A DNA stretch of 64,000 nucleotides, taken from NCBI RefSeq assembly GCF_002027705.1, contig NZ_MBTG01000056.1, positions 62,001 to 126,000 on the forward strand, given 5' to 3'. This stretch comes from Paenibacillus ferrarius (GTDB lineage Bacteria > Bacillota > Bacilli > Paenibacillales > NBRC-103111). Of this stretch, positions 1 to 7,526 are shown one piece after another. Made by a program: the position numbers and the translations under genes. How positions within the stretch are numbered: position 1 is the first letter of the stretch; each line of letters begins with the position of its first letter. A model generated the notes under the pieces. It did no database searches. It was not told the origin of the DNA and saw only the letters and a list, made by a program, of their open reading frames with translations.

Positions 1-1
1 G

Positions 2-706
2 GATTTTAATCGGAATATGCAAATGGTATTCCAAGATCCGTACGCTTCCTTGAACCCGCGTATGACCGTTGGTAATATCATTGCAGAAGGCATTGATATC
101 CATGGTCTATACAAAGGGGCTAAACGCAAAGAACGCGTGATGGAATTGCTGCGTGCTGTTGGTTTGAATGATGAGCATGCCAGCCGGTTCCCGCATGAGT
201 TCTCCGGCGGCCAACGCCAGCGTATCGGGATTGCCCGTGCTTTGGCGATTGAACCTAAATTTATTATCGCGGATGAGCCGATCTCGGCCTTGGACGTATC
301 TGTTCAAGCTCAGGTTGTTAATCTGTTCAAAAGATTGCAAAAAGAAATGGGTTTGACTTATTTGTTTATTGCGCATGACTTGGCGATGGTAAAGCATATT
401 TCTGATCGTATCGGTGTTATGTACTTGGGCAACCTTGTTGAAGTTACGACATCCGATGATCTTTATGCGAAGCCGCTTCATCCTTATACGCAGTCATTGC
501 TCTCGGCTATTCCGATCCCGGATCCAGAGATTGAACGTACGCGTGAGCGTATCATTCTTCAAGGTGACGTGCCAAGTCCGCTCAACCCGCCAAGCGGCTG
601 CCCGTTCCGTACGCGCTGCCCGCAAGCAATGGCGAAATGTGCAGATTCGATGCCGCCTACCAAAGAAGTGGAACCACATCACTTTGTTGCTTGTCATTTG
701 TATTAA
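2..706 (+). CDS. Oligopeptide/dipeptide ABC transporter ATP-binding protein, OppF/DppF-type (5' truncated)
   Basis: The ATPase subunit powers peptide import through an Opp/Dpp-type permease at the inner face of the membrane. The reading frame is already open at the window edge, so the N-terminus and Walker A are missing. Visible in order are the Q-loop region QDPYASLNPRMTV, the ABC signature FSGGQRQRIGIARAL, Walker B FIIADEPISALD and the switch histidine in AHDLAMVKH. The C-terminal tail has the oligopeptide-type motif PSGCPFRTRCP with cysteines around PQAMAKC, which marks this subfamily. A hairpin terminator follows, so this is probably the last gene of a transport operon. The solute cannot be told from the ATPase. 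Confidence 0.93.
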   Translation, partial: DFNRNMQMVFQDPYASLNPRMTVGNIIAEGIDIHGLYKGAKRKERVMELLRAVGLNDEHASRFPHEFSGGQRQRIGIARALAIEPKFIIADEPISALDVSVQAQVVNLFKRLQKEMGLTYLFIAHDLAMVKHISDRIGVMYLGNLVEVTTSDDLYAKPLHPYTQSLLSAIPIPDPEIERTRERIILQGDVPSPLNPPSGCPFRTRCPQAMAKCADSMPPTKEVEPHHFVACHLY

Positions 707-714
707 TTTGCTCG

Positions 715-738
715 GCCGTCCCTTAGGGGCGGCTTTTT
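715..738 (+). terminator. Intrinsic terminator after the oppF-type gene
   Basis: An 8-bp stem (GCCGTCCC with GGGGCGGC, one G-U pair), loop TTA, then five T residues, starting 9 nt after the stop codon. Confidence 0.85.
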
Positions 739-779
739 GTCTTGTTCGGATTTTAATTGTAATTTTTAAAAATACAGTT

Positions 780-808
780 TTGACGATTTCGGGGCTTACG
801 TGTACAAT
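780..808 (+). promoter_or_regulatory. SigA-type promoter for bshC-ahcY
   Basis: TTGACG (780-785) and TACAAT (803-808) are separated by 17 nt. The -10 box ends 49 nt before the bshC start. It lies between the preceding terminator and bshC, so it probably drives bshC and ahcY together. Confidence 0.7.
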
Positions 809-857
809 CAAAGAATAGCTGTTTTATTTGTTGTGAAGAGGAGACACAAGAAAGCTT

Positions 858-2492
858 ATGCAAATCGATACTTTTCATTGGAAGAAAAATCAGATATTGG
901 CGGAAGATTATATTGGTCAATCGGATCAAGCAAAAGCATTATATCCGTATCATTTTGGAAACGTAGAAGATTGGCAATCCCGTGTAGATTGGTTGGACGA
1001 AGGCGGCACTTCGCTGCGGGCTGATCGCGGGCGCTTGGTGGAAGTGCTGCAAGCTTATAATGAACGTATTGGCAACTCACAGGCTGCTGTCGAGCAGATT
1101 AAAGCACTTGCAGGGAAGGATGCGCTCGCGATAGTAGGGGGGCAGCAAGCCGGCTTGTTTGGGGGTTCGCTTTTGGTCATGTACAAAGCGATTACACTTA
1201 TTCAATTGGCGCGTGAGTGGAGCGCGAAATTGGAGCGCCCAGTCGTGCCTGTTTTCTGGATTGCAGGCGAGGACCATGATTTCGATGAAGTCAATCATAT
1301 ACACATGTTATCCCAAGCTCAGCAGATTGAGAAAGTGAAGATGGATCATCCGACAGGCAAACGGACATCAGTCAGCAGACTGCCGCTTACGGCTGAAGCA
1401 TGGAAAGAAGCACTGAACGCCTTGGATCAATCATTAATGGATACGGAGTTCAAAGCATCCTTGCTAACAAAACTAGAGAGGACTGTGGTTGACGAGGCTT
1501 CCTTATCCGATGCATTTGCACGATGGATGGCCATTTTATTTGGCGAATACGGACTTGTTCTCATAGATTCGGATGAGCCGAATCTGCGTGCGCTGGAAGC
1601 ATCCATGTTTGAGCAATTAATCGTTCAGAATGAAGCTTTGACAGCCTCGCTGCTGACAAGTCAGGATGAGGTCACACAAGCGGGTTATGGCGTTCAAGCG
1701 GAGATTACGCAGGAAAGCGCTAATCTGTTTGTCTTTGCTGGTGAGCAGCGTCTGCTTTTGCACCGTGAGGGGAATTACTTTGCGGATAAGAAGAATGAGC
1801 ATCGCTTTACTAAGGAGCAATTGCTTGATATGGCTTTGACAACGCCTGAACAATTGAGCAATAACGTCATGACGCGGCCGCTGATGCAGGAATTTCTATT
1901 CCCCGTTCTGGCGACGGTTCTTGGAGCTGGTGAAATTGCCTACTGGGCGTTAACGAAACACGCTTTCGAACAATTTGGCATGAAAATGCCCATCTTGGCG
2001 CCGCGGCTGGAGTTTACACTCATCGAAGGTACCGTTCATAAGCAAATGAACAAATATGAGTTCACTTTTGCTGATGTGCTTGAACGTTTTGAACAAAAGA
2101 AACAAGCTTGGCTGGATGCGCAAGATACGCTGCAGTTAAACGAACGTTTCGATGTTGTGAAAAAGGATTTCCATGCGAGCTACGCGCCGCTTGTCGAAAC
2201 ATTGGCTGCAATCAATCCCGGTGTCAAAAAGCTGGGGGACACGAATCTCTTAAAGATTCTTGAACAGATCGAATTTCTTCAGCACAAAGCAGGGGAAGCG
2301 TATAAAGCGCAGTTCGATGCAGCACTTAGACAATTGGAGCGCATACGCCTAACAATATTACCGTTAGCAAAGCCGCAAGAAAGAGTGTATAATGGGTGTG
2401 CTTATCTAAACCGATATGGGAATGATTGGCTTCGTGATTTAGTGGAGAATGCAATACCTGTAGACGGTTTGCATCGTGTTTATTATTTATAG
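858..2492 (+). CDS. bshC: Bacillithiol biosynthesis cysteine-adding enzyme BshC
   Basis: BshC adds cysteine to glucosaminyl-malate in the last step of bacillithiol synthesis, in the cytoplasm. The 544-aa product matches the family length of about 540. It has the family-typical N-terminus (YHFGNVEDWQ) and the Rossmann-like segment VGGQQAGLFGG around residue 93, then PVFWIAGEDHDFDEVNH, then a coiled-coil region near residues 390-450. The ATG follows a GAGGAGA site. In Bacillus subtilis this gene (yllA) sits directly before mraZ. Here ahcY and a lipoprotein gene lie between, so the synteny is kept but interrupted. Confidence 0.92.
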   Translation: MQIDTFHWKKNQILAEDYIGQSDQAKALYPYHFGNVEDWQSRVDWLDEGGTSLRADRGRLVEVLQAYNERIGNSQAAVEQIKALAGKDALAIVGGQQAGLFGGSLLVMYKAITLIQLAREWSAKLERPVVPVFWIAGEDHDFDEVNHIHMLSQAQQIEKVKMDHPTGKRTSVSRLPLTAEAWKEALNALDQSLMDTEFKASLLTKLERTVVDEASLSDAFARWMAILFGEYGLVLIDSDEPNLRALEASMFEQLIVQNEALTASLLTSQDEVTQAGYGVQAEITQESANLFVFAGEQRLLLHREGNYFADKKNEHRFTKEQLLDMALTTPEQLSNNVMTRPLMQEFLFPVLATVLGAGEIAYWALTKHAFEQFGMKMPILAPRLEFTLIEGTVHKQMNKYEFTFADVLERFEQKKQAWLDAQDTLQLNERFDVVKKDFHASYAPLVETLAAINPGVKKLGDTNLLKILEQIEFLQHKAGEAYKAQFDAALRQLERIRLTILPLAKPQERVYNGCAYLNRYGNDWLRDLVENAIPVDGLHRVYYL

Positions 2493-2504
2493 GAGGAATC
2501 GACC

Positions 2505-3767
2505 ATGACAACTGTTGACAAAAGTATTGTAACTGATATGGCTTTAGCGCCAGACGGACATTTAAAGATTGACTGGGTTCAGGCTCATATGCCTGTTTTG
2601 AATCGCATTCGTGAGCAATTTGAGAAAGAGCAGCCTTTCAAAGGGTTGAAAGTGACGATTTCTTTGCATCTAGAAGCGAAGACGGCCTATCTAGCCAAAG
2701 TGGTTAAGGCTGGCGGAGCAGAAGTTACAATTACAGGCAGCAACCCGCTTTCAACGCAAGATGACGTTTGTGCGGCGCTTGTGGAAGACGGCATCACTGT
2801 ATATGCCAAATATAATCCAAGTCCGGAAGAGTACAAGGAATTATTGATTAAAGCGCTTGAAACAAAACCTGATCTTATCATTGATGACGGTGGCGACTTG
2901 GTTTCCATTCTACATTCCGAACGCAAGGATTTGGCTGTGCAAGTTCGCGGCGGTGCGGAAGAAACAACAACAGGTATTCTGCGTCTGAAAGCGATGGATA
3001 AAGAAGGGAAGCTTGAATTCCCGATGGTTGCTGTGAACGATGCTTTCTGTAAATACTTGTTCGACAATCGGTATGGAACAGGGCAATCGGTATGGGATGG
3101 CATTAATCGTACGACGAACTTGGTTGTGGCTGGCAAAACCGTTGTTGTTGTCGGCTACGGCTGGTGCGGTAAAGGTGTTGCGATGCGTGCGAAGGGTCTG
3201 GGCGCGAATGTTATCGTTACAGAGATCGACGCTATCAGAGGCGTTGAGGCGTACATGGATGGTTTTGCTGTTATGCCAATGGTAGAAGCGGCTAAGCTGG
3301 GTGACTTCTTCGTAACTGTTACAGGGAATCGCGATGTTATTCGCGGAGAGCACTACAAAGTTATGAAAGATGGAGCTATTCTTTCGAATGCAGGCCACTT
3401 TGACGTAGAAGTGAATAAACCTGAACTTGAGGCTATGTCTTCTTCCAAACGTACTGTGCGTCGCAATATTGAAGAATATCAATTGACGGATGGCCGCAAA
3501 ATCTACGTCCTTGCTGAAGGTCGTCTCGTGAACCTCGCTGCAGGTGATGGACATCCGGCAGAAATTATGGATATGACGTTCGCGCTGCAAGCGATGTCCT
3601 TGAAATATGTCAACGATGAGTATGAAAAGTTGGGTAAAACCGTTGTAAATGTTCCTTATGTTTTGGATGAGCAGGTGGCTAGATTCAAACTGGAATCATT
3701 GGGTACTAGTATTGATTTCTTGACGGAAGAGCAAAAAATGTACTTAGACAGCTGGGCTGAGCATTAA
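2505..3767 (+). CDS. ahcY: Adenosylhomocysteinase (S-adenosylhomocysteine hydrolase)
   Basis: The enzyme converts S-adenosylhomocysteine reversibly to adenosine and homocysteine, using bound NAD, and so removes the inhibitory product of methyltransferases. The 420-aa protein has the N-terminal substrate domain (SLHLEAKTAYL near residue 52), the NAD-binding loop VVVGYGWCGKG near residue 211, and the conserved SNAGHFDVE segment near 295. It is of the short type without the long bacterial insertion. It starts 12 nt after bshC behind AGGAGG, so the two are probably co-transcribed. B. subtilis uses the Pfs/LuxS route instead. Both genes lead towards thiol or cysteine metabolism, which may explain the pairing (inference). 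Confidence 0.95.
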   Translation: MTTVDKSIVTDMALAPDGHLKIDWVQAHMPVLNRIREQFEKEQPFKGLKVTISLHLEAKTAYLAKVVKAGGAEVTITGSNPLSTQDDVCAALVEDGITVYAKYNPSPEEYKELLIKALETKPDLIIDDGGDLVSILHSERKDLAVQVRGGAEETTTGILRLKAMDKEGKLEFPMVAVNDAFCKYLFDNRYGTGQSVWDGINRTTNLVVAGKTVVVVGYGWCGKGVAMRAKGLGANVIVTEIDAIRGVEAYMDGFAVMPMVEAAKLGDFFVTVTGNRDVIRGEHYKVMKDGAILSNAGHFDVEVNKPELEAMSSSKRTVRRNIEEYQLTDGRKIYVLAEGRLVNLAAGDGHPAEIMDMTFALQAMSLKYVNDEYEKLGKTVVNVPYVLDEQVARFKLESLGTSIDFLTEEQKMYLDSWAEH

Positions 3768-3780
3768 ACGATAAAGATGA

Positions 3781-3818
3781 GCCTTTCAATCCACTTTGGT
3801 GGTTGGGAGGCTTTTTTT
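3781..3818 (+). terminator. Intrinsic terminator after ahcY
   Basis: An imperfect stem (GCCTTTCAATCCAC with GTGGTTGGGAGGC) is followed by a run of seven to eight T. It begins 13 nt after the ahcY stop codon. Confidence 0.75.
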
Positions 3819-4020
3819 GCTGATTTCCTGCAATTCTGCATCCTTTTTGGTCTTGGAAAGCCACGAATCAATAAATGCCTGCGATTGTGCAGGTTTTTGA
3901 GGGTTTTTCTTGATTAGGGGGGGGAAACGCTTAAAAAGCCTGCATAATCGCAGGCTTTCCTGTGTTTCAGCTGATTTCGCCGGAAAAGCCTGCATTTTTG
4001 CAGGCTTTGGCTATTGCTGT
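3819..4020 (+). repeat. Composite four-palindrome intergenic repeat, copy A
   Basis: Four short palindromes built on CCTGC-N-GCAGG lie at 3827-3840, 3878-3893, 3938-3955 and 3988-4005. Their CCTGC starts are 51, 61 and 50 nt apart. The linkers also match copy C at 58518-58696, for example TTTTTGGTCTTGG here against TTTTTTGCTCTTGG there, and a shared GCAGGTTTTTGAGG. Copy B is inverted at 39703-39881. No protein is convincing here: the frame open in copies B and C has stops in this copy. Confidence 0.85.
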
Positions 4021-4128
4021 ATCTGTGCACCAGGATGGAAGTGTCCGAAATGGGGAGATAGGCTTCGTCTTCCGTTTGACTAAGAATGTCACTTTGTCTG
4101 TTGGCGGTGAGAAGGGGGACATCTTGCC

Positions 4129-4344
4129 ATGAGAGAACCGGTCTTTCCAGATTGGAATATCGAGTCAGCCAGAAAAGAAGCCGCTTCATTCGAGTGGATG
4201 GATGGCATTCACGCATTTAAGATTGGAATTTCTTGTTGTTGCTCCAAATGGGCAATCATCTATGCAACTTTTCTTGGGCGCACTCCGTTTATAGGGTGTG
4301 CGACCTATATTTGGAAAAGAGGGGTGCTATCATGGGGGGCTTGA
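4129..4344 (+). CDS. Possible short ORF upstream of the DUF4349 gene (doubtful)
   Basis: This is a 71-codon frame starting with ATG 10 nt after a GAAGGGGG ribosome binding site and ending 13 nt inside the next gene, an arrangement that would allow translational coupling. The product (start MREPVFPDWNIESARKE) has an acidic/basic first half and a Cys-rich, hydrophobic second half (ISCCCSK). I recognise no family. It could equally be a chance frame in the upstream region. Confidence 0.2.
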   Translation: MREPVFPDWNIESARKEAASFEWMDGIHAFKIGISCCCSKWAIIYATFLGRTPFIGCATYIWKRGVLSWGA

Positions 4345-5504
4345 AAAGTAAAGAGAACAGCAGACGAATGCAAGGGCAGAGGTATGGAATGCTGACAGCA
4401 GGTGGAAGGAAGCAAGGGGGCGAGCGAAGGAGGAAGCAAGGGAGGAAGTGGACAACGTCGCATATATTCGTCGTTTGTATCCTAGTTGTTGCCCTCTTGT
4501 CCGGCTGCAGCTCAGCTGTTAACGACACAGCCAAGTCGTCGTTGGCAAACGAAACGAGCGATCAAATGCATGTGGATGGCAAACAAGCTGAAATGGCCAA
4601 ACGCTCCGAAGATAAGGCTGCTGCTGTGCCTGCTGCTCAAGCTGGAAGCGGACAATTGGCTGCCGAGAAGTCGAAGGATGCTGCATCGATTAGCGTGATG
4701 CCGGCAATCGGAAGCGATGAAGCGGCAGGTTTTAACCGAAAGTTAATTTATCGTGCTAATTTGGTTATGCCTGTGGAGGATTACAGCAAGTCGCAAACGG
4801 CGCTTCGTGACCTGGTTACATTAAGCGGCGCTTATATCCTGCAGTTCTCTGAAAATGCCAACACGGGGGAGCGGGGCGGTACATACACGATTAAGGTAGC
4901 TGCGAACGGATTTGTTTCCTTATTAGACGGTTTGGAGAAAATTAGTCCGTCGCTGCAACGGAATGTACAGGGGCAGGATGTGACCGAACAATACGTGGAT
5001 CTAAGTTCCCGCCTTAAAGCCAAAGAACTGGTTGAAGCCCGCTTGCTTAGCTTTATGGAAAAGGCATCGAAGACGGATGATCTGCTGGCCTTCTCGAATG
5101 AGCTTTCCAAAGTTCAGGAGACGATTGAACAGATTAAAGGTCAAATGAGATATCTAGATCAGAACGTAGCGTTCTCTACAATTGAGCTGCGGATATATCA
5201 GCGAACTGGAAACAAGCCGCTGCTCGCTGATCCGAATCAATTAACGCTTCAAGAACGGGTTCACAAAGCTTGGAGTTCCAGTCTCAATGTTCTTGTTGCC
5301 GTGATGCAGGGAATTCTTGTTTTCTTGGCTGCAGCATTTCCTGTTATTGTAATTGCTTTGTTGATTGGGACGCCGATCTGGTTGTATAGACGTAAAAGAA
5401 ATAGGGAATTACTGGCGATGCGAAATGAGCTGAAAGCGCAAAATGCTTCGCTGAACGCATTGGATGGTGAGAAACAAGAAACAAAAGACATCGAATCGCC
5501 CTAA
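4332..5504 (+). CDS. DUF4349 domain-containing lipoprotein
   Basis: The function is unknown. The family is a membrane-anchored extracytoplasmic protein. With the ATG at 4332 (behind GAGGGG) the product is 390 aa. It has a very basic N-terminus, a hydrophobic stretch and the lipobox LLSGC near residue 60, then a low-complexity Ala/Ser/Lys linker. A DUF4349 domain follows (from about residue 135, RKLIYRANLVMPVEDY), with a coiled-coil part around LAFSNELSKVQETIEQI. It ends with a transmembrane helix near residues 315-350 and a basic cytoplasmic tail. It sits between bshC-ahcY and mraZ with its own terminator, so it is likely a separate unit. Confidence 0.8.
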   Translation: MGGLKSKENSRRMQGQRYGMLTAGGRKQGGERRRKQGRKWTTSHIFVVCILVVALLSGCSSAVNDTAKSSLANETSDQMHVDGKQAEMAKRSEDKAAAVPAAQAGSGQLAAEKSKDAASISVMPAIGSDEAAGFNRKLIYRANLVMPVEDYSKSQTALRDLVTLSGAYILQFSENANTGERGGTYTIKVAANGFVSLLDGLEKISPSLQRNVQGQDVTEQYVDLSSRLKAKELVEARLLSFMEKASKTDDLLAFSNELSKVQETIEQIKGQMRYLDQNVAFSTIELRIYQRTGNKPLLADPNQLTLQERVHKAWSSSLNVLVAVMQGILVFLAAAFPVIVIALLIGTPIWLYRRKRNRELLAMRNELKAQNASLNALDGEKQETKDIESP

Positions 5505-5521
5505 AATTGAAATTAATTTTG

Positions 5522-5551
5522 AAAATCCTGCTCCCGTAGCAGGATTTTTTT
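5522..5551 (+). terminator. Intrinsic terminator before mraZ
   Basis: A perfect 11-bp stem (AAAATCCTGCT with AGCAGGATTTT), loop CCCGT, and a T run. It separates the lipoprotein gene from the dcw cluster. Confidence 0.92.
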
Positions 5552-5565
5552 CATTTTTGGCGAAT

Positions 5566-5615
5566 TATGATTAAAAAGTGGTGGAAAGTGGTACAAAGTG
5601 GAGGGAAAGGGGGCG
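5566..5615 (+). promoter_or_regulatory. mraZ operator: direct AAAGTGG boxes with 10-nt period, and probable -10
   Basis: AAAGTGG occurs at 5575-5581, 5585-5591 and 5595-5601, exactly 10 nt apart, followed by a weaker AAAGGGG at 5606. MraZ is known to bind such direct repeats in its own promoter (E. coli TGGGN boxes, Mollicutes AAAGTG boxes). A -10-like TATGAT lies at 5566-5571, with no good -35 because the terminator T tract is there. The boxes run into the ribosome binding site, so bound MraZ would sit on the start of transcription (inference). Confidence 0.7.
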
Positions 5616-5623
5616 CGCATGCT

Positions 5624-6061
5624 ATGTTCATGGGTGAATATCAACATAGCATCGACGAAAAGGGGCGAATGATCATTCCCGCCAAATTTCGTGAAGCCCT
5701 TGGAGAATCCTTTGTTATCACCCGCGGCTTGGATCAGTGTTTATTCGTCTATCCGCAGTCGGAATGGGCAATACTTGAGCAGAAGCTCAAAGCGCTGCCG
5801 CTCATGAAATCCGATGCTAGGGCGTTTACCCGCTTTTTCTTCTCCGGAGCTACGGAGTGCGATCTTGATAAACAAGGGAGAGCGAACATTCCAGGTAATC
5901 TCGTTGATCATGCCAAGCTTGAGAAAGATTGTGTGGTTATCGGTGTTTCTAACCGAGTTGAGATTTGGAGTAAGCAAATTTGGGAAAGCTATGCCAATGA
6001 ATCGGAACAATCCTTTAATGAAATAGCAGAGAAACTCGTCGATTTCAATTTTGATTTATAG
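5624..6061 (+). CDS. mraZ: Transcriptional regulator MraZ
   Basis: MraZ is a DNA-binding, double AbrB-like (SpoVT/AbrB fold) protein that autoregulates the dcw cluster. The 145-aa product starts with the canonical MFMGEYQHSIDEKGR and shows the second repeat near residue 80 (FSGATECDLDKQGR). The frame is open further upstream, but the family N-terminus and the AAAGGGGG ribosome binding site favour the ATG at 5624. It is the first gene of the dcw cluster, 50 nt before rsmH, and its probable operator is visible at 5575-5612. Confidence 0.95.
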   Translation: MFMGEYQHSIDEKGRMIIPAKFREALGESFVITRGLDQCLFVYPQSEWAILEQKLKALPLMKSDARAFTRFFFSGATECDLDKQGRANIPGNLVDHAKLEKDCVVIGVSNRVEIWSKQIWESYANESEQSFNEIAEKLVDFNFDL

Positions 6062-6063
6062 AT

Positions 6064-6104
6064 ACTTACGAAGTGAGTTTTCCCAAAAGAAAGCTCTTAG
6101 GAGG
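6064..6104 (+). repeat. SD-fused repeat unit before rsmH
   Basis: A 41-nt element starts with ACTTACGA, has AGTTTTCCC in the middle and ends in CTCTTAGGAGG, so its last bases are the rsmH ribosome binding site. It aligns with units before sigE (26930-26969), divIVA (32443-32482) and pyrR (46658-46698). This is the copy with the weakest hairpin. Confidence 0.65.
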
Positions 6105-6111
6105 ACAACAA

Positions 6112-7062
6112 GTGTTTCATCATGTGACTGTACTTAAGGAAGAATCTGTTGAAGGTTTACATATAAAGCCGGATGGTGTTTATGTGGATTGTACGATGGG
6201 AGGAGCAGGTCATAGCTCCCTGATTGCATCTAAACTAGGCCCCAATGGCTTGTTGATTGCTTTGGATCAGGATGATATTGCATTAGCCAATGCTCAAACG
6301 GTTCTTGCTCCTTATCTGGATCGCGTAAAAATTGTAAAAAGCAATTTCAGAGACTTGGAAAATGTACTCCGCAACGAGCCTAGAGCTCTTCGGGACGGCG
6401 TCCCTCAGGTTGACGGCATCCTATTTGATCTTGGTGTTTCCTCTCCTCAATTGGATGATGGAGACCGGGGATTCAGCTACAATCATGACGCAGAGCTTGA
6501 TATGAGAATGGATCGTACAACGGCATTAACGGCCAAAACGATCGTCAATGAATGGTCGCCAGAGCAAATAGCTCGCATTTTGTTCGAGTATGGCGAAGAG
6601 AAGTTCTCCAGACGAATTGCAGGTGTCATAGCCGAAGCAAGAACCAAAAAAACGATTGAAACGACTGGGGAACTAGTCGAGTTAATAAAAGAAGGCATTC
6701 CAGCAGCAGCCAGAAGAACCGGCGGTCATCCGGCCAAGCGCAGCTTCCAAGCATTGCGCATTGCAGTCAATGATGAGTTAGGGGCTTTTGAAGAAGCGTT
6801 AGTACAGTCAGTTCGTTGTCTTGCACCGCAAGGGCGCGTTGCAGTGATAACATTCCACTCGTTGGAAGATCGTATTTGCAAACAGTTTTTCGTGAAAAAT
6901 GTGGAGAAATGCACATGTCCTCCCGATCTTCCATTTTGCGTATGCGTGAAAAAAGGAACTGTCAAATTAGTGACGCGTAAACCGATCATACCTAGTGAGC
7001 ATGAGCTTGAAGTGAATCAGAGGGCGAGATCAGCAAAACTGCGGATTGCAGAGAAGCTTTGA
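6112..7062 (+). CDS. rsmH: 16S rRNA (cytosine1402-N4)-methyltransferase RsmH
   Basis: RsmH methylates N4 of C1402 in the decoding centre of 16S rRNA, using SAM. The 316-aa product starts at GTG 6112 behind AGGAGG, giving the family N-terminus FHHVTVLKEESVEGL. The SAM motif YVDCTMGGAGHS is near residue 27, then FDLGVSSPQLD near 106, and the C-terminal FHSLEDRICKQFF and RARSAKLR. A longer GTG frame from 6073 lacks a ribosome binding site. The ribosome binding site belongs to a dispersed repeat. The gene overlaps the region of the ftsL ribosome binding site, so the two are translationally close. Confidence 0.96.
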   Translation: MFHHVTVLKEESVEGLHIKPDGVYVDCTMGGAGHSSLIASKLGPNGLLIALDQDDIALANAQTVLAPYLDRVKIVKSNFRDLENVLRNEPRALRDGVPQVDGILFDLGVSSPQLDDGDRGFSYNHDAELDMRMDRTTALTAKTIVNEWSPEQIARILFEYGEEKFSRRIAGVIAEARTKKTIETTGELVELIKEGIPAAARRTGGHPAKRSFQALRIAVNDELGAFEEALVQSVRCLAPQGRVAVITFHSLEDRICKQFFVKNVEKCTCPPDLPFCVCVKKGTVKLVTRKPIIPSEHELEVNQRARSAKLRIAEKL

Positions 7063-7082
7063 ACCAAGGGAGGAACGAAGAT

Positions 7083-7517
7083 ATGCCATCTTACATTCAA
7101 GGCAATTTGGCTCTCGATCAGAAACGCGCTGTACCCAAGCAGAAGGTTAAGATCAAAGAAACAACAAAGGTTGTTTATCGCAATAAGTCATTGCCGACAC
7201 AAGAGAAAATGCTTTATTTATTCACAGTCGTGTTATGTGTTATCGTAGCTGGCGTCATTATCTGGCGCTACGCGGCTATCTATGAAATGAACGCGAATAT
7301 TCTAAAAATGCAAAATGAAATTCGCGAGATTCAAGCTCAGAACAGCGCTTTGAAGCAAGAAGTAGAAAAACTGCAAAGTCCAGATCGCTTAAAAGAGGAA
7401 GCCGCACGTCTCGGGTTTAATTTACAAGATGAGAAGCAAGTTAGCCTAGTGACGCCTCCTAAGTCGAAGTCTAGCACGAACAGCAGTAAAAATACGAAAA
7501 CAGCTTCTAAACCGTAA
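7083..7517 (+). CDS. ftsL: Cell division protein FtsL
   Basis: FtsL is a small bitopic divisome protein that works with DivIB and DivIC to activate septal cell-wall synthesis. The 144-aa product has a basic cytoplasmic N-terminus, one transmembrane helix at about residues 46-66 (LYLFTVVLCVIVAGVII), then an extracytoplasmic coiled coil (residues about 75-115, MQNEIREIQAQNSALKQE). It ends in a Lys/Ser-rich tail. The ATG at 7083 is preferred over an upstream TTG because GGGAGG lies 8 nt before it. Sequence is weakly conserved in the family, so the call rests on size, topology and position between rsmH and pbpB. Confidence 0.92.
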   Translation: MPSYIQGNLALDQKRAVPKQKVKIKETTKVVYRNKSLPTQEKMLYLFTVVLCVIVAGVIIWRYAAIYEMNANILKMQNEIREIQAQNSALKQEVEKLQSPDRLKEEAARLGFNLQDEKQVSLVTPPKSKSSTNSSKNTKTASKP

Positions 7518-7526
7518 CGGGCAGGT

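Larger units (their letters stand above)
3768..4331. other. Non-coding gap between ahcY and the DUF4349 lipoprotein gene
   Basis: The 564-nt gap holds the ahcY terminator, repeat copy A, and about 300 nt upstream of the lipoprotein gene in which the only candidate is a doubtful 71-codon frame (4129-4344). A short inverted repeat, CGCAC with GTGCG, lies around 4277-4300 just before the lipoprotein ribosome binding site. No clear promoter was seen. Confidence 0.6.

Noticed and set aside
3786..3995. 69-codon minus-strand ORF
   Set aside because: It is made almost wholly of repeat copy A and has no ribosome binding site.
3827..4005. CRISPR-like array in the composite repeats
   Set aside because: Only four units, short imperfect palindromes, related linkers, and no cas genes. 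It is not a CRISPR.
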